DNA of 64,000 nucleotides from Leucosporidium creatinivorum. Its lineage: Eukaryota > Basidiomycota > Microbotryomycetes > Leucosporidiales > Leucosporidiaceae. The position numbers were made by a program, and so were the translations under genes. The stretch covers positions 1,513,216 through 1,577,215 of the forward strand of contig BCKL01000002.1 in the NCBI GenBank assembly GCA_001600635.1, read 5' to 3'. Under the pieces are notes generated by a model, which was not told the origin of the DNA, ran no database searches, and was given only the letters and a program-made list of their open reading frames with translations. Each line of letters begins with the position of its first letter. Position 1 is the first letter of the stretch. Shown here piece by piece: positions 22,770 through 34,068 of the stretch.

Positions 22770-23245
22770 GGTATCAGTTAGCATCTGTGAATGTGCATAG
22801 CGCTTGACTATCAGTCCACCTCGCCCTGTAAGAGTGAGACGGAGGAGGGCGACTGGGCGCCGAGAGGCAGAGAAGGAAGCCTGAGCACCGAGCTGTCTTC
22901 TCGCCAGGGTCTGTGACTATGGGGCACGCTCGTGGAGGCTTTCCGCTGTACTATTGACTACCTCGAACTACAATCTCGGTCCTGTCCTGCAGACTCGGCG
23001 CAGTCCTTCCATCGCCGAGCCACCTCGAAGCGGGCTGGCTGAGCATAAGAAGTTGCCCAGGCAGCGGACATTTCTGTGAAGCGACTGAGAGCACTTCCGG
23101 GTCGCCTTGCTAGCCCACTACAGATTCCCAAGATCTTAATCTTCGACGCGGGGCCCGCCGCGATTCACCTTGTCCTCCTTTGCTCTCCGCCCTATTCTCG
23201 TCTGACTCTCAGCTCGCCTCGAAGACTCGACTCCAGCTCGACAGA
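22770..23245. other. Intergenic: 3' flank of GPC1 and promoter of the Zn2Cys6 gene
   Basis: About 475 bp without a supported gene. It would hold the promoter of the transcription-factor gene that starts at 23246. No operator was recognised. Confidence 0.4.
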
Positions 23246-26114
23246 ATGACCAGCCGACCCGAAAGAGCGCTATCAAGCACTCATGGAGAAGGCAGCGAGC
23301 CTCACCCCATTGCGTCGACATCCCGTGCCGGAGTTGCCAGCACGTCCAGCGGCAATGGCGGCAGCGTGGCGGGCCAGGAGGACCAGGGGAAGGTCAAGAA
23401 AGGGAGTAAGAAGGGTGCTCGTGCAGTTGCTGGTGAGGGAGAAGACGACGAGCCTGCTAAGAAGCGGAAGCGCGTGAGCTATAGCTGTACGGCTTGCGCT
23501 CAAAGGAAAGCGAAAGTGAGTGGTAGGGATCTGAGTGCTCATGTATGTACCGAGAGCTGACCCTATGCCTCTGCAGTGCGATCGCGGTCGGCCGTGCAAT
23601 ACATGCTTCGCGCGAGGAGTCGGAGCCACTTGCCGCTACTTGGTCGACGGGTGGGTGCTGCTGAGGACCTACACACCCGAGAAGTCGCTAACGAGCGTTC
23701 GTTATAGCTACGACGACCCGGTGGACGTCATCACCGAAGTACGAGACCGGCTCGAGAGCATGGAATCGCTGCTGGCCTCCATGAGCGGCCAATCTCTACC
23801 CTCCCATCGCCCTCTCAATCCCTCCCAACCGAGTCGCTCTACCGAGCTCGGCAACGGCGACCACCGAACGACTGCCGACTCGGACGAACCCGAAGAGCCT
23901 CAAGCTGGCTTCGTTTCGCAGCAGGGGCGATACTTTGGCGCTTCGGCGAGTGCTTCAGTCGATGATCAGGGAACGCTCGCTTCGCTCTTCAAGGCTTCTT
24001 CGGCGCCGAGGACCCAGGATGCGATCGTGCCGATGCTCGTCTCGACCGAGCTGCTCCAAAGTCTGCCGCCGAGACCGCTGTCGGACTTCTTCGTGACCGT
24101 CTACTTCTCGGAGATCAAGTGAGTCGCCCTCGTTAGGCTTGAGAGCAATAGACTGATCCTGTCTCCTTGCAGTCTCACTCGCTACCCCATCTCGGAGCCA
24201 ACCTTCCGCTCAATCTACGCCGAGATCTGGACCCTCATCCCAACCTCCGCCATGCCCGCCACTCTCGTCCATCTTCTCCCTCTCGTCTTCATCGTCCTCG
24301 CTATCGCCTCGCTCACTGCACCCGCCAACGGTCTCCTGGGGCTCTCCGCCGCCAAGGATGGAAGCACGGCGCGGCAGGACCTCGCCCATAGTCTCTTCTC
24401 GGCCGCCTGTCGAGCTCAAGCTCTTGCAAGCACGACTTTTGAGGGCAAAGGAGATCCGCTCACGGTCATGGCCGAGCTGCTCAAGACGAGGTACCTCGTA
24501 TTGGTTCGGCGCGCCGCTGATGGCTACGAGTTTCTCGGCCGAGCGGTGCACAAGGGGTACACCATAGGTCTGCATCGTCGCAGGAGTGGACTACCAGCAG
24601 TGGACGAGGAGAACCGACGCCGGATCTGGAGGTTCGTCCTCGCGATTGGCGCTTGCCCGACTGATCGCTAATCAAAGCCTCCTTCAGCTATCTCCTTCAT
24701 CTCGACCGCTACCTCAGCCTTCTCCTCGGGCTCCCATTGACCATCAACGAGGCTGTCTGCGACGCTCCAGCCCCGTCCAACATCTCCGACCTCGATGAGA
24801 GCTTGATTCTGCCGATGTCGACCTTGACGACGAGTGAGTTGCGAGCTCCGGCAGATCTCTGTACATTTCTGACTTCCCTTCGCGTTCACAGGCTCCTTCC
24901 TCATCCTCCGTCATCGACTCACAAAGCTCATGGGCCGAGTCGTTTCCGAGGCCTTCACCCACAAGCCGCCATACTCGGCTATCGTCGCCCTCGAGCAGGC
25001 TCTGCAGGACTGGTCGGATCAGCTGCCCGAGTTCTTCAAGCTTGTACCGCACGGCACGGCCTACGAGAGCCCTCAAGGCGCTGGAGGAACGGCTTCGGTG
25101 CTCGAAGTGCAACGCTACCTTGTTCGTCTCTGTCGAGGCTGTCTGATGTCGTATCTCCAGCTGATTGATCTCCTCAAACAGCTGGCGACCGAGTTTCGCT
25201 TCATCCGAACCACTCTTCACCGCCCCTACCTCGCGTCGACGGGCCCGACCATGGCGCTCAGTCGAGATGCTTGCGTGGCCTCGGGTCTCGACGACCTCTG
25301 GAGCCGGCTCACCGCCTATCCCCTGCGCGGGATGGACAACCTCAGCACGGGATCGTATCGCGTGACTTTGTCGATTGTCGTCCTCGGGTGAGGGCTTCTC
25401 TCACCGAACGCCTCCGACCCTTACTGACGTGCTTCTTTTCCACCTACAAGTGTCGCCATGCTCCTCTCCCCATCATCGGATACGTCTCGAAGGATTCACG
25501 ACTGCTTGCTCCGATTCGCTGCCATGGGTGGCAAGCAAGCCGACTCAGAGGGCAACTCTCTCGTCGACGAGCCGACCTTCCGCCAAGTCGCTACACGGGA
25601 GCTCAATCAACTCAAGGCTCGCATCACCGGGAAGGCAGCTCAGTCCTCGCACCCGAGCGGCACCGCCACCCCGCGCCGTTCTCTTGCTGCGCCAGCGCCG
25701 TCAGCTCCCCTCGGTGCTGAGTCGGAGATTGTTCTGCCCCTTTCGCTGCCCTCATCTGGTCCGGAAGAGAGTGTTCTTGAGGCTATGCACTCTAGCGACA
25801 GTGCGTCAATGCTTTGCTTCTCTCGTCGCGCCCGGTTCCCACTGACGCCTCGCTCATCTCTCGCAGTCTTCGCCAACGCGCAAAACATGCTCAACATCTT
25901 CCCTCCCCTTGACCAACAACACTCCTTCGATCTCTCAGGGTTTACTTCGTTCCCTTCGACCGACTACAGCAACCTCGACTTCGGCCTCGGCGATAGCTTT
26001 GGCGGGGCAGCGGGCTCGGGCATGATGGATCTTAGTACAGCGGGAGGCGACATCAATTGGGACATGTTCAACGATGTACTGGGTAATATGGAGACGCTGG
26101 GCTCGCTCGAGTAG
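23246..26114 (+). CDS. Zn2Cys6 fungal transcription factor
   Basis: A binuclear-zinc regulator. After a basic, Ser-rich start and a KKRKR patch comes the cluster CTACAQRKAKCDRGRPCNTC followed by FARGVGATC, supplying the six cysteines; an intron splits it after KAK. A short linker and likely coiled coil (VITEVRDRLESMESLLASM) follow. The fungal-specific middle homology region is recognisable from YPISEPTFRSIYAEIW through VHKGYTIGLHRRRSGLPA, NRRRIWR, and YLLHLDRYLSLLLGLPLTI. The C-terminus is acidic/aromatic (FDLSGFTSF, DMFNDVLGNM) and looks like an activation domain. The start ATG 23246 gives MTSRPERAL. The closest downstream genes are the RraA-like protein, tricarboxylate carrier, aconitase and amidohydrolase, which could be targets (inference from position only). 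Confidence 0.9.
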
Positions 26115-26193
26115 CTCATCTCGCTGCTGTAAAGTTCATTTCACCGCGCGCCGCGCGCCGAGGTCGCGCAATCGCACAAGAGTCGCAATTACA

Positions 26194-27124
26194 TCAGCAT
26201 CTCAGCCTTCCCCTCCTCTCCTTGAATGTCTCTTCCACTGATCTGCCTGCCTGTACGTCCGCCAAGCAGGCTCGGTCCACCTCGGCGAGCTGAGGAAGTA
26301 TGGAAATGACCTCCTCCACCAGCTTGCCGGGAATTGCGACTATGCCATCTGCGTCTCCGATCAGGATGTCGCCAGGGTGTACCATTACGCCCGGCTGAGA
26401 AGGGCTCTGGAGCGGGACGGGTACGTTCAGCTGCGAAGCGAAGCAGAGCTCGGCGCCGGCGGTCGTGCCCAAGTCGCGGGAGAAGACCTGTGCAAAGGGC
26501 AACGGTATAAGGGAGGGTGAACATATTACTCATCAATCAAGCTACTCACCGGCCAATCTTGAGCAATCTGCTCGCCGATGTCGCGAATGCGGCCGTCGAC
26601 GACCGTGCCAAGAGCGCCGACGTGCTTCAAGCTGCACATGAGGAGTCAATCAGTGAGATGTATGGATATAGTGGCAGTGAGTCTTGACGTGCCGAGCACT
26701 CATGATACCGCCGTACACAGCATTGGGAAGATCCGGCGGCGCCGAGAGGAAGAGGACAGTCTCGGCCGGAACGGCGTCAATCTGATAGGCGAGCAGCTCG
26801 GTAAGTCACTAAAAAGTGAGAGAGGTCAAAACTCACATAGTGACCAGCTACCACCGGCTTGCTCGACTTGTGTTCATTGCGCTCGAAGAGGACGGGAAAC
26901 GCTGGGCCGAGAATTTTGCCCGATAATGAAGGCGAGCGAAGCTTCAAGCCAGCGAGGAAGCCGCCATAAGGATGCTTCAGACGTGTAAGCGCATCGGCGA
27001 CCTGTAGATGGATCAGAGAGTGAGGATCTTCGAGAGGGAGAGTGGAGCGCGCAAGACTCACATCGCAAGCTCCGTACGGCTGTAGCCTACTCAATAGGGC
27101 TGTGATAAGCGTTCGAGTAGCCAT
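26194..27124 (-). CDS. RraA / HMG-aldolase family protein (possible oxaloacetate decarboxylase)
   Basis: Several exons from ATG 27122-27124 (MATRTLITALLSRL) to the stop at 26194. Family blocks: FLAGLKLRSPS, the strand-loop KPVVAGHYIDAVP, VLFLSAPPDLPNAVYGG, GALGTVVDGRIRDIGE with the Arg-Asp pair that binds metal and oxoacid, the RDLGTTAG segment, and PGDILIGDADGIVAIP. Fungal and bacterial members cleave 4-hydroxy-4-methyl-2-oxoglutarate or 4-carboxy-4-hydroxy-2-oxoadipate, and decarboxylate oxaloacetate; some homologues instead bind RNase E, which is not relevant in a fungus. The visible active-site residues favour an enzyme. It is divergently arranged with the tricarboxylate carrier, sharing a 172 bp spacer. 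Confidence 0.87.
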
Positions 27125-27296
27125 TAGGATGGTGTGCAAGTAGAGAAGTAAAGAGGCGCAAAGTCCGACAAGCGCAAAGAGCCATTCTCTTCCGTCTCCA
27201 GCAAGTCCGGCTTCAACCGCCAACCCCGAGCGAACTGGAGCCCCGTCTGTATTCCGACCGTCTGCACCTTGACCTTCTCCTCCCATCGACTATATC
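27125..27296. promoter_or_regulatory. Short shared (bidirectional) promoter region
   Basis: Only 172 bp separate the divergent start codons of the RraA-like gene and the tricarboxylate carrier, so the two must share or overlap promoter elements. No specific binding site was recognised. Confidence 0.5.
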
Positions 27297-28631
27297 ATGA
27301 GCTCCCAGGTGAGCGATGCCGGTGGTCGAGGAGGATGTAAAGTGCTACACCTGACCGTCGCCTTTCACCCTCGGCTTCTCTTTTTGCTGGGACCAGACGC
27401 CCGCCTACTTCTCTCTGCTCGCTGGCGCTTCGGCAGGAGCTGTAGAAAGCTTTGTAACCTTCCCTACCGAGTTTGTCAAGACTTCAGCTCAGCTACAGAC
27501 GGCGGGAGGCCGAGCCACGACCCCGGTGGCCATCTTTAAAGAGACGTGGAAGAGCAAGGGTATGACGGGGTTCTATGCTGGTTGTGCACCTGTAGTCGCC
27601 GGCAATGCACTCAAATCGGGTGTGAGGTGCGTCGCTTTGCCCCTCTTACAATCTCTGACGCTTCTGCCGAGCTTGCCCGGCATCGGCGCTTCACCGAGTC
27701 GCTCCTTCTTTCGCTCTTGGCTTACGCTGGTTTCCCCCTGGGGCAGGTTCTTCACCTATGATGCTGTACGAGATGCACTGAGGGATTCGAACGGCAATAT
27801 TACACCTGCAAGGACCGTCTTGGCCGGAATATGTGCTGGCGCGATTGAGTCGGTCGTCGCTGTTACGCCGAGCGAGTCCATCAAGTGAGTGTTTGCTTCT
27901 TTCTAGCTCTGAGAAGCAAGGATTGACTAGAGGGGAACAGAACCCGACTCATTGAAACCCGACGGGCAGCTGGAGGCTCCATTCCCGCCGGAACAATTGC
28001 GACCATCGGCGCTCTCGTTCGCAACGAGGGCGTGCTATCGCTGTGGCGAGGCCTAGCTCCTACTGTAAGCTCGTTTCTTCTCTTACTCGCCGTAGCTGCT
28101 GCTCATCCGAGGAAGAACTACAGATGATGAAGCAGTGCGCCAACTCGGCGGTTCGATTCTCGGCGTATCAAGGTCTCAAGGACCTCGTCTTGAGCACCCG
28201 CTCAGCTACGCAGCTTGACAGTCTCTCTACCATGGCAATCGGAAGTACTGCAGGCATCATCACTGTCTGTGAGTTGCTCTGCAAGATCTTTGTCTCCGCC
28301 GAGGTCCGATACCTGTGCAGTCTGACCTACACCACCGGCACGAGTTCCGGCGCTCTCATGCGCTCGGCTTACGTGAAAGTTAATAAAAAAAGCCCTGACA
28401 TACCCCCTATGCTCCGCAGACGCCACCCAGCCCTTCGATACGGTCAAGACGAGGCAGCAGTCGCGAACCGCCTACAAGTCCTCCGTGCAGGCTTTCGCCC
28501 AGATCTTGACGCAGGAGGGACCGGCGACCTTTTGGAGAGGCTCGTCTCCGAGAGTGCTACGCCTCCTCATCAGCGGGTCAATCAGCTTCCTGGTCTACGA
28601 GGAGCTGATGAAGGTGTTGAAGGGCATGTAG
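27297..28631 (+). CDS. CTP1: Mitochondrial tricarboxylate (citrate) carrier
   Basis: A mitochondrial carrier family protein of about 290 residues with three tandem repeats, each carrying a signature: PTEFVKT, PSESIKT and QPFDTVKTRQQ. PTEFVKT and PSESIKT are typical of the citrate carrier Ctp1, which exchanges citrate/isocitrate for malate across the inner membrane. The first exon is tiny (MSSQ). The N-terminal helix is YFSLLAGASAGAVESFVTFP. Further support comes from GFYAGCAPVVAGNALKSGVRFFTYD, LWRGLAPT, ANSAVRFSAYQGLKDL, and FWRGSSPRVLRLLISGSISF. The last intron (about 28268-28420) is longer than average. The gene stops at 28629-28631, inside the first unit of a 20 bp direct repeat. Confidence 0.92.
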
Positions 28632-28659
28632 CTTAATTGAAGGGCATGTAGCTTAATTG
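28620..28659 (+). repeat. Perfect 20 bp tandem duplication at the carrier stop codon
   Basis: The block AAGGGCATGTAGCTTAATTG occurs twice back to back (28620-28639 and 28640-28659). The first copy contains the last two codons and stop of the carrier; the second lies in its 3' UTR. Confidence 0.9.
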
Positions 28660-28907
28660 GGTGTCCAGCGTAGCCTCTTACAGTGTGAACCTCGTCTTTT
28701 CAATTTATTCGACTCGGCTCTGACCTCCAGCGCAAGTCGCAAGCCGTATTATTCTCGAGAAGAGCATCGCCGAGCCTGTCCTTCGCACGCTCGCAAGTCA
28801 CTGTCCCGCGCGAGCAGCATCAACACAGCATACAGTGAACTCCTTTATTTTATAGCAATATCTACAGGCAAGACCAGCTGTAGCTCGTGTCCGAAGCGAC
28901 TCCACCA

Positions 28908-30299
28908 TCAACGCCGAAGCGACTTGAACGGCTTCGCAGCCCGCAGGATGTTCCGAAGGAGGGAAGGGTAGTCCCAGCCAAGGCGATTAGCGGCAATGAG
29001 TGTAAGGGACGCTTGATGATCTCTTCCAGGTCGTCCTGGTCCAGTTGCGTTCTGCGCGAGAGAAGTCAGCTGCAGCAACGCCGAGGGGAGAGCGGTCGCA
29101 GACTCACCGGCTTCATGTTGACGTCGAAAAGCATAAACTGCTGGTCCGTCTTACTGACTCTCCTCGCGTCGATCCGAACTGGCGCGAAGCTCCCGCAAAG
29201 CTTGCCAACGAGCTCGCACTGCTCGGCGACGAGCTGGAAATGCTTGTCGGCGTCGAACTCGGCTTGGGTGATGGCGCGCGAGTTGGAGGTGACGGCGACG
29301 ATTCCATTGTAGGGGGCGATTCCGTTATCGTGGCCGAATCGGGTGACGATGGGGAGAGCCCAGTGGGAAATCTTCTGGCCGACGAGCTGCGAAGGGCGGG
29401 TCGATCAGGACAAAGAGGAGCAAGGAAGACGTCGCAAGAGCTCACTTCATAATCTCCAGGAGGCATCACAGTCACGGTGATCTCCTCTCCGGAGCAGAAC
29501 GACTGGCGGCGAGCGTGAGTCAGCAAGCGAGCGACGATAAGTCGGGCGCGAGCAACTCACCTCGATGAGGACGAACTCCTCCTCCTCGCTCGCAAACTCG
29601 CCCAACCGAGCGTCCAAGTCCTGGAGGCTCCAAACGACTGATACTCCGTGCGATCCTATGGCCAAGCGTGGTCAGGATAGCGCTCGACGAGCATCCGATG
29701 CCAGCGCCGAAGCTCACCTCGACCACGAATGGGCTTGATGACGGCGGGTAGGGGGATTCCTCGAAGCTCGGGAGTAATCCCTTTCCTGGTAGCTGAACGC
29801 CAAGCCTGCGGGAAGCAGTCCTGCAGCCCAGGTTGCTTCTTGAGCCAGTCGTTGCAGAAGGCCTTGTCCTCGAAGCGCTCTACATCTCGAGGATCCTGCC
29901 CTACGAAGGAAACGTTGCGCGAGGCGAGTTCATCTTGTAGCTGAATGAGAGGGTGTGTCGAGTAGAGGGTAGTGTTGGCCCAAAGCGAGGTGGCGCCGGC
30001 TTCGAGAGCGGCGCGAATGCCCTCGGCGGTGTCGGGAAAGGACCAACCAGCGTCGATTGCTGGGTCGATCTTGAGGAGAGGTGTAACGATGGGGATACCT
30101 GCAGACTGGAGAGCAAAGGCGATGTCTGCTGCCGAGTCCTGGTAGCCTATTTGCGGAGTGCGAGAAGGATGAGTGGTGGCAGACCTCGGCGCAGAATTTG
30201 AGGCTCACCTCCAGGCTTCATAGGCTTTGCAACTCCATCGACGGCGGGACTCGGTACTCCCTGGTGCAGTACAGCGACTTTGGGTGCAGCGGAGGCCAT
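28908..30299 (-). CDS. ATP-grasp ligase-like protein (D-Ala-D-Ala ligase-like fold)
   Basis: Exons run from ATG 30297-30299 (MASAAPKVAVLHQGVPSPAV) to the stop at 28908-28910. A Rossmann-like N-terminal domain contains GYQDSAADIAFALQSAGI and SLWANTTLYSTHPL. The ATP-grasp core follows: PAVIKPIRGRGSHGVSVVWS (phosphate-binding Lys and Gly-rich loop), EFVLIESFCSGEEITVTVMP, then MLFDVNMKPNATGPGR. The last motif is the metal-binding end, with Asp-x-Asn where many family members have Glu-x-Asn. The family joins a carboxylate to an amine through an acyl-phosphate. The true substrate in fungi is not known to me, and peptidoglycan synthesis is excluded. It shares a 307 bp divergent promoter region with the aconitase gene. 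Confidence 0.82.
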
Positions 30300-30606
30300 C
30301 TGCAGGAGCAGAGCGGCGCCATCAGCGGCTGAGGTCGGCGAAGCGTTGGAGGAGCGTCTGCACCACTTACGAGGGCGGCTGCTGAGCTGTGAGAGCAAGA
30401 GCGAGTCTTAAGGATGGTACGAAGTGCGTGGCGGGCGGTGGTCTCGTGTCAAGCGGGGAGAGAGCCGGAGCATCGGCCTTGGTTGAGTCGAAGGGAGTTG
30501 ACGGGACTGTCGGGCTTAGGTTTCTCGCTCTGCTCCCCCACCTCGACGATCAAAAGATGACCTCCGCTGCTTGCCTGCGCTCTACCTCCTGCTGCTGTAC
30601 CGTAGT
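30300..30606. promoter_or_regulatory. Divergent promoter region between ATP-grasp and aconitase genes
   Basis: This 307 bp spacer between two divergent start codons must contain both promoters. No defined element was recognised. Confidence 0.45.
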
Positions 30607-33600
30607 ATGCTGGTCGCCAGGTCCTCCTGCTCGTTAGCAGCTCACAGCGCCATGGCCGGACGCTCCCTCTGCCGCTCCCTCGCGACTCACGCTCCCGCTT
30701 ACGCCGCACCGCTGGAACGAGGGGCGACCATCGACTACCAGGCAGTATCGGACAAGATCAGGCTGGTCAAATCGAGGCGAGTCTTGGATGCAGACGAGGA
30801 CGTCGAAGGGAGAGCTCCAGCTGAACTCGTTTCGCTGCTTCCAGGCTCAACCACCGACCACTCACGCTTACCGAGAAGATCCTCTATGGACATCTCGAGA
30901 ACCCTGAGCAAGATGTAGAACGAGGCAAGGCTCATCTCCGCCTTCAAGCTGCCGTACGTAGTCTTTCGCACCAGTTCTCGAGCTGCTCGGCGCTGACCTT
31001 CTTGGATGCTGCAAACAGAGTGTCGCAATTCATGGTACATTCCATCTCCTTACTCTCCTGCCTTTACGTCCGCTCATCCTCTCCCCCGCAGACGCCAACG
31101 CCCAAATGGCCCTCCTCCAATTCATGACCGCTGGCATCCCTCGCGTCAGAACACCGACTTCGGTGCATGTCGACCATCTCATAACTGCCGAGCATGGCGC
31201 CAAGAAGGACCTCGCCGCTGCCATTGCCGTCAACAAGGAGGTCTACGACTTCCTCGCGAGCGCCTGCGCCAAGGTGCGCCGAACTTCGTCCTTGGCGTCG
31301 CCCTTCGGCGCTGACGCTCCTGACTTCGCAAATGCAGTACGGCATCGCCTTCTGGAAGCCCGGAGCTGGGATCCTTCATCAAGTCATCTTCGAGCAGTAC
31401 GCCTACCCCGGCGGCTTCATGATCGGATCCGACTCGCACACGCCCAATGCCGCTGGTCTGGGTATGCTCGCCATCGGCGTCGGAGGAATGGAAGCTGTCG
31501 AAGTGATGGCAGGACTCGCCTACGAGGTCGCTTCACCAAAGGTCATCGGCGTTAAGCTCACGGGCCAGCTCAGTGGGTGGGCGAGTCACAAGGGTAGGTG
31601 CTCTGCTTTCAGACCGTCTGGACGGACTCTGTAAGCTGACAGGGTCCTTATACAGACATCATTCTCAAGCTCGCTTCCATCCTCACCGTCAAGGGAGGGA
31701 CGGGGCACGTCGTTGAGTACTTCGGCGAAGGCGTCGACTCGCTCAGCTGCACGGGAATGGGCACTATCGGCAACATGGGCGCCGAGATTGGTGCTACCTC
31801 CTCCATCTTCCCCTACACCGCCTCCATGGGTCGCTTCCTGCATCAAACGCGCCGCTCGGCGACCGTCGAGGCGCTCCAACCTTTCCGAGAAGACCTCAAG
31901 CCGGACGAGGGAGCCGATTACGACCGGTACATCGAGATCAACCTCTCCGACCTCGAGCCCCACATCAACGGGCCCTTCACTCCCGACCTCTCGCACCCCA
32001 TCTCCGTCTTCAAGGACCGCGTCGCCGAATCGACTTGGCCGACCCAGCTCTCCGCCTCTCACATCGGGTCGTGCACCAACTCGTCGTACGAGGATCTCTC
32101 GCGCGCATCATCCCTCGCCAAGCAGGCCGAGGATGCTGGCCTTCGCCTTCGAACGCCCTTCTTCATCGCGCCTGGTTCGGAGGAGATCAGAGCTACGGTC
32201 GCTCGCGACGGCATCTTGGATACGTTTGAGGGGGCAGGCGGAACTATGTTGGCGAACGCTTGTGGTGCTTGGTGAGTCTTGTTTCTCGATCCCGGCCGTT
32301 TCTCGCAATGTCGCTTTCTCTCTCTCCCCCCTTCCCTTCCTCGCATTCTTCGCTATCCTCTTCCTCCATCCAGCTTTCCAGTAACGAGCTGACTCTCTAC
32401 TTTTCTCGCATGCAGTGTCGGCCAGTGGAAGCGCAGCGACTTCGAGAAGGGCGAGAAGAACTCGATCATCTCGTCCTTCAACCGCAACTTCGTTGGTCGC
32501 CAAGACGGCAACCCCGCCACGCACTCCTTTGTCGCCTCGCCAGAGCTCGCTACCGCTTTCGCCTACGCTGGAACCCTCGCCTTCAATCCCCTCACCGACT
32601 CGATTCCTACGCCGAGTGGAGTTCCCTTCCGCTTCCAACCTCCCGTCGGCCCGGAACTCCCACCAACGGGCTACCTCGCCGCACTGGAGTACTATGGCGC
32701 CCCTCCGGAGAGCGGAGAAGATCTCGAGCTCGCCGTCTCGCCACACAGCGAGAGGATCCAGCTCATCACGCCGTTCGATCCCTGGGACGGCAAGGACCAG
32801 CTCGAAGCGGCGGTTCTCGTCAAGGTGAAGGGCAAGTGCACTACCGACCACATCTCCCCAGCTGGACCTTGGTACAAGTATCGTGGGCATCTCGAGAACA
32901 TCTCGCAAAACCTCCTCATCGGCGCCATCAACTCGGAGAACGTGAGTTCGCCTCTTGTCGGTCCGCAGCTTCCTCTCTCCCTACTCGTGCTGATCGGCGC
33001 TCCTCTACTCAACAGGACAAGGCCAACACCATCCGCAACGTCTTCACTGGAGAATGGCACTCGGCTCCCTCAACCGCAAGGTGAGTTTCTCCAGCCGTCG
33101 CTGTTCGAAGGCGGCCTCCACCGCCTGGCGAGTTTCCAGTGCTGATGGCTTGCTCGCTCCCTTTGCAGCGCATACCGCGACCTGGGGGTCAAGTGGGTCG
33201 TCGTCGCCGGCGAGAATTACGGCGAGGGGTCGTCTCGCGAGGTTGCTGCGCTGTCGCCGAGGTTCATGGGAGGACACGCCGTCATCGCCAAGTCGTTCGC
33301 TAGGATCCACGAGATGGTGCGTGTTAGCTTCAGCTGCCTCGATCTCGTCGCTGACCCTTTGCAACAGAACCTCAAGAAGCAAGGTCTTCTTCCCCTCACG
33401 TTCGCTCGGACGGACGACTACGAGCGGGTCCAGCCAAGTGACGAGGTGCGTTTGAGGGCCTTCGAATGTTGCGACAGGTGTCCTGACCTTCTCTTGTCCC
33501 GCACAGCTCACCATCTCTGGCCTCGAGAGCTTTGCTCCGAACGCGCCGCTCGCCCTGCTCGTCCAGCCTCAAGAGGGACCAGCTTGGGAGACGACACTCA

Positions 33601-33767
33601 ACCACACCTTCACCGACCTTCATATCTCATGGTTCAAGGCGGGCAGTGCTCTGGGGACTTTGAGGGCGATGAACGCCGGAGCGCGAGTGAGAGGGGTGTC
33701 TTTCGAGGGAGGGGTTCGAGGGGAGGGAGCGCAACGCTGTGGCAGAGACATTGCAGCTTGTGTGTAG
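30607..33767 (+). CDS. Mitochondrial aconitate hydratase (Aco2-like)
   Basis: A full-length aconitase of the [4Fe-4S] family, which converts citrate to isocitrate; Aco2-type enzymes also act in lysine synthesis. The first residues ([20 protein letters not shown]) look like a mitochondrial presequence. In order: [75 protein letters not shown] (cluster Cys), NACGACVGQW (two cluster Cys, split by an intron), [26 protein letters not shown] and [15 protein letters not shown] (active-site Arg/Ser). The first intron, 30777-30844, begins GCGAGT, a GC-AG intron, and is needed to join VKSR to [11 protein letters not shown]. There are about ten exons; the stop is at 33765-33767. Confidence 0.93.
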
Positions 33768-34068
33768 CATTAGCACTGTGCAAGTATATTTGATAGCCCA
33801 GTCTCTTCGCTTGCTCGAGTCGTTGATCCGCCTATCTTCGATAACTGCCCTCGCCGAGCTTCTGATCTCGGGAACGTCTCTCGACCTAGGGCAGCGCTCG
33901 TCGCAGGAGACATGAAGCTACTGCAAAAGAGTCGTATTTTGTTTCTTCGCGACTCGACCGACGCAAATCTCGCCTTTGCCGTGCTCGCTTTAACAGCCTC
34001 TGGAAGCCGAACGCTGAGCTCGGCTTGGGAGTACTCGGAGGGAGGCATTAATCATTTCTTCACCCTCT
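33768..34068. other. Intergenic between convergent genes
   Basis: These 301 bp hold the 3' flanks of the aconitase and amidohydrolase genes. Nothing else is seen. Confidence 0.5.

Noticed and set aside
26140-26175. GC-rich palindromic-looking run (CGCGCGCCGCGCGCCG) as a terminator or hairpin element
   Set aside because: It lies in a short convergent 3' region of a GC-rich eukaryotic genome; nothing else supports a specific function.
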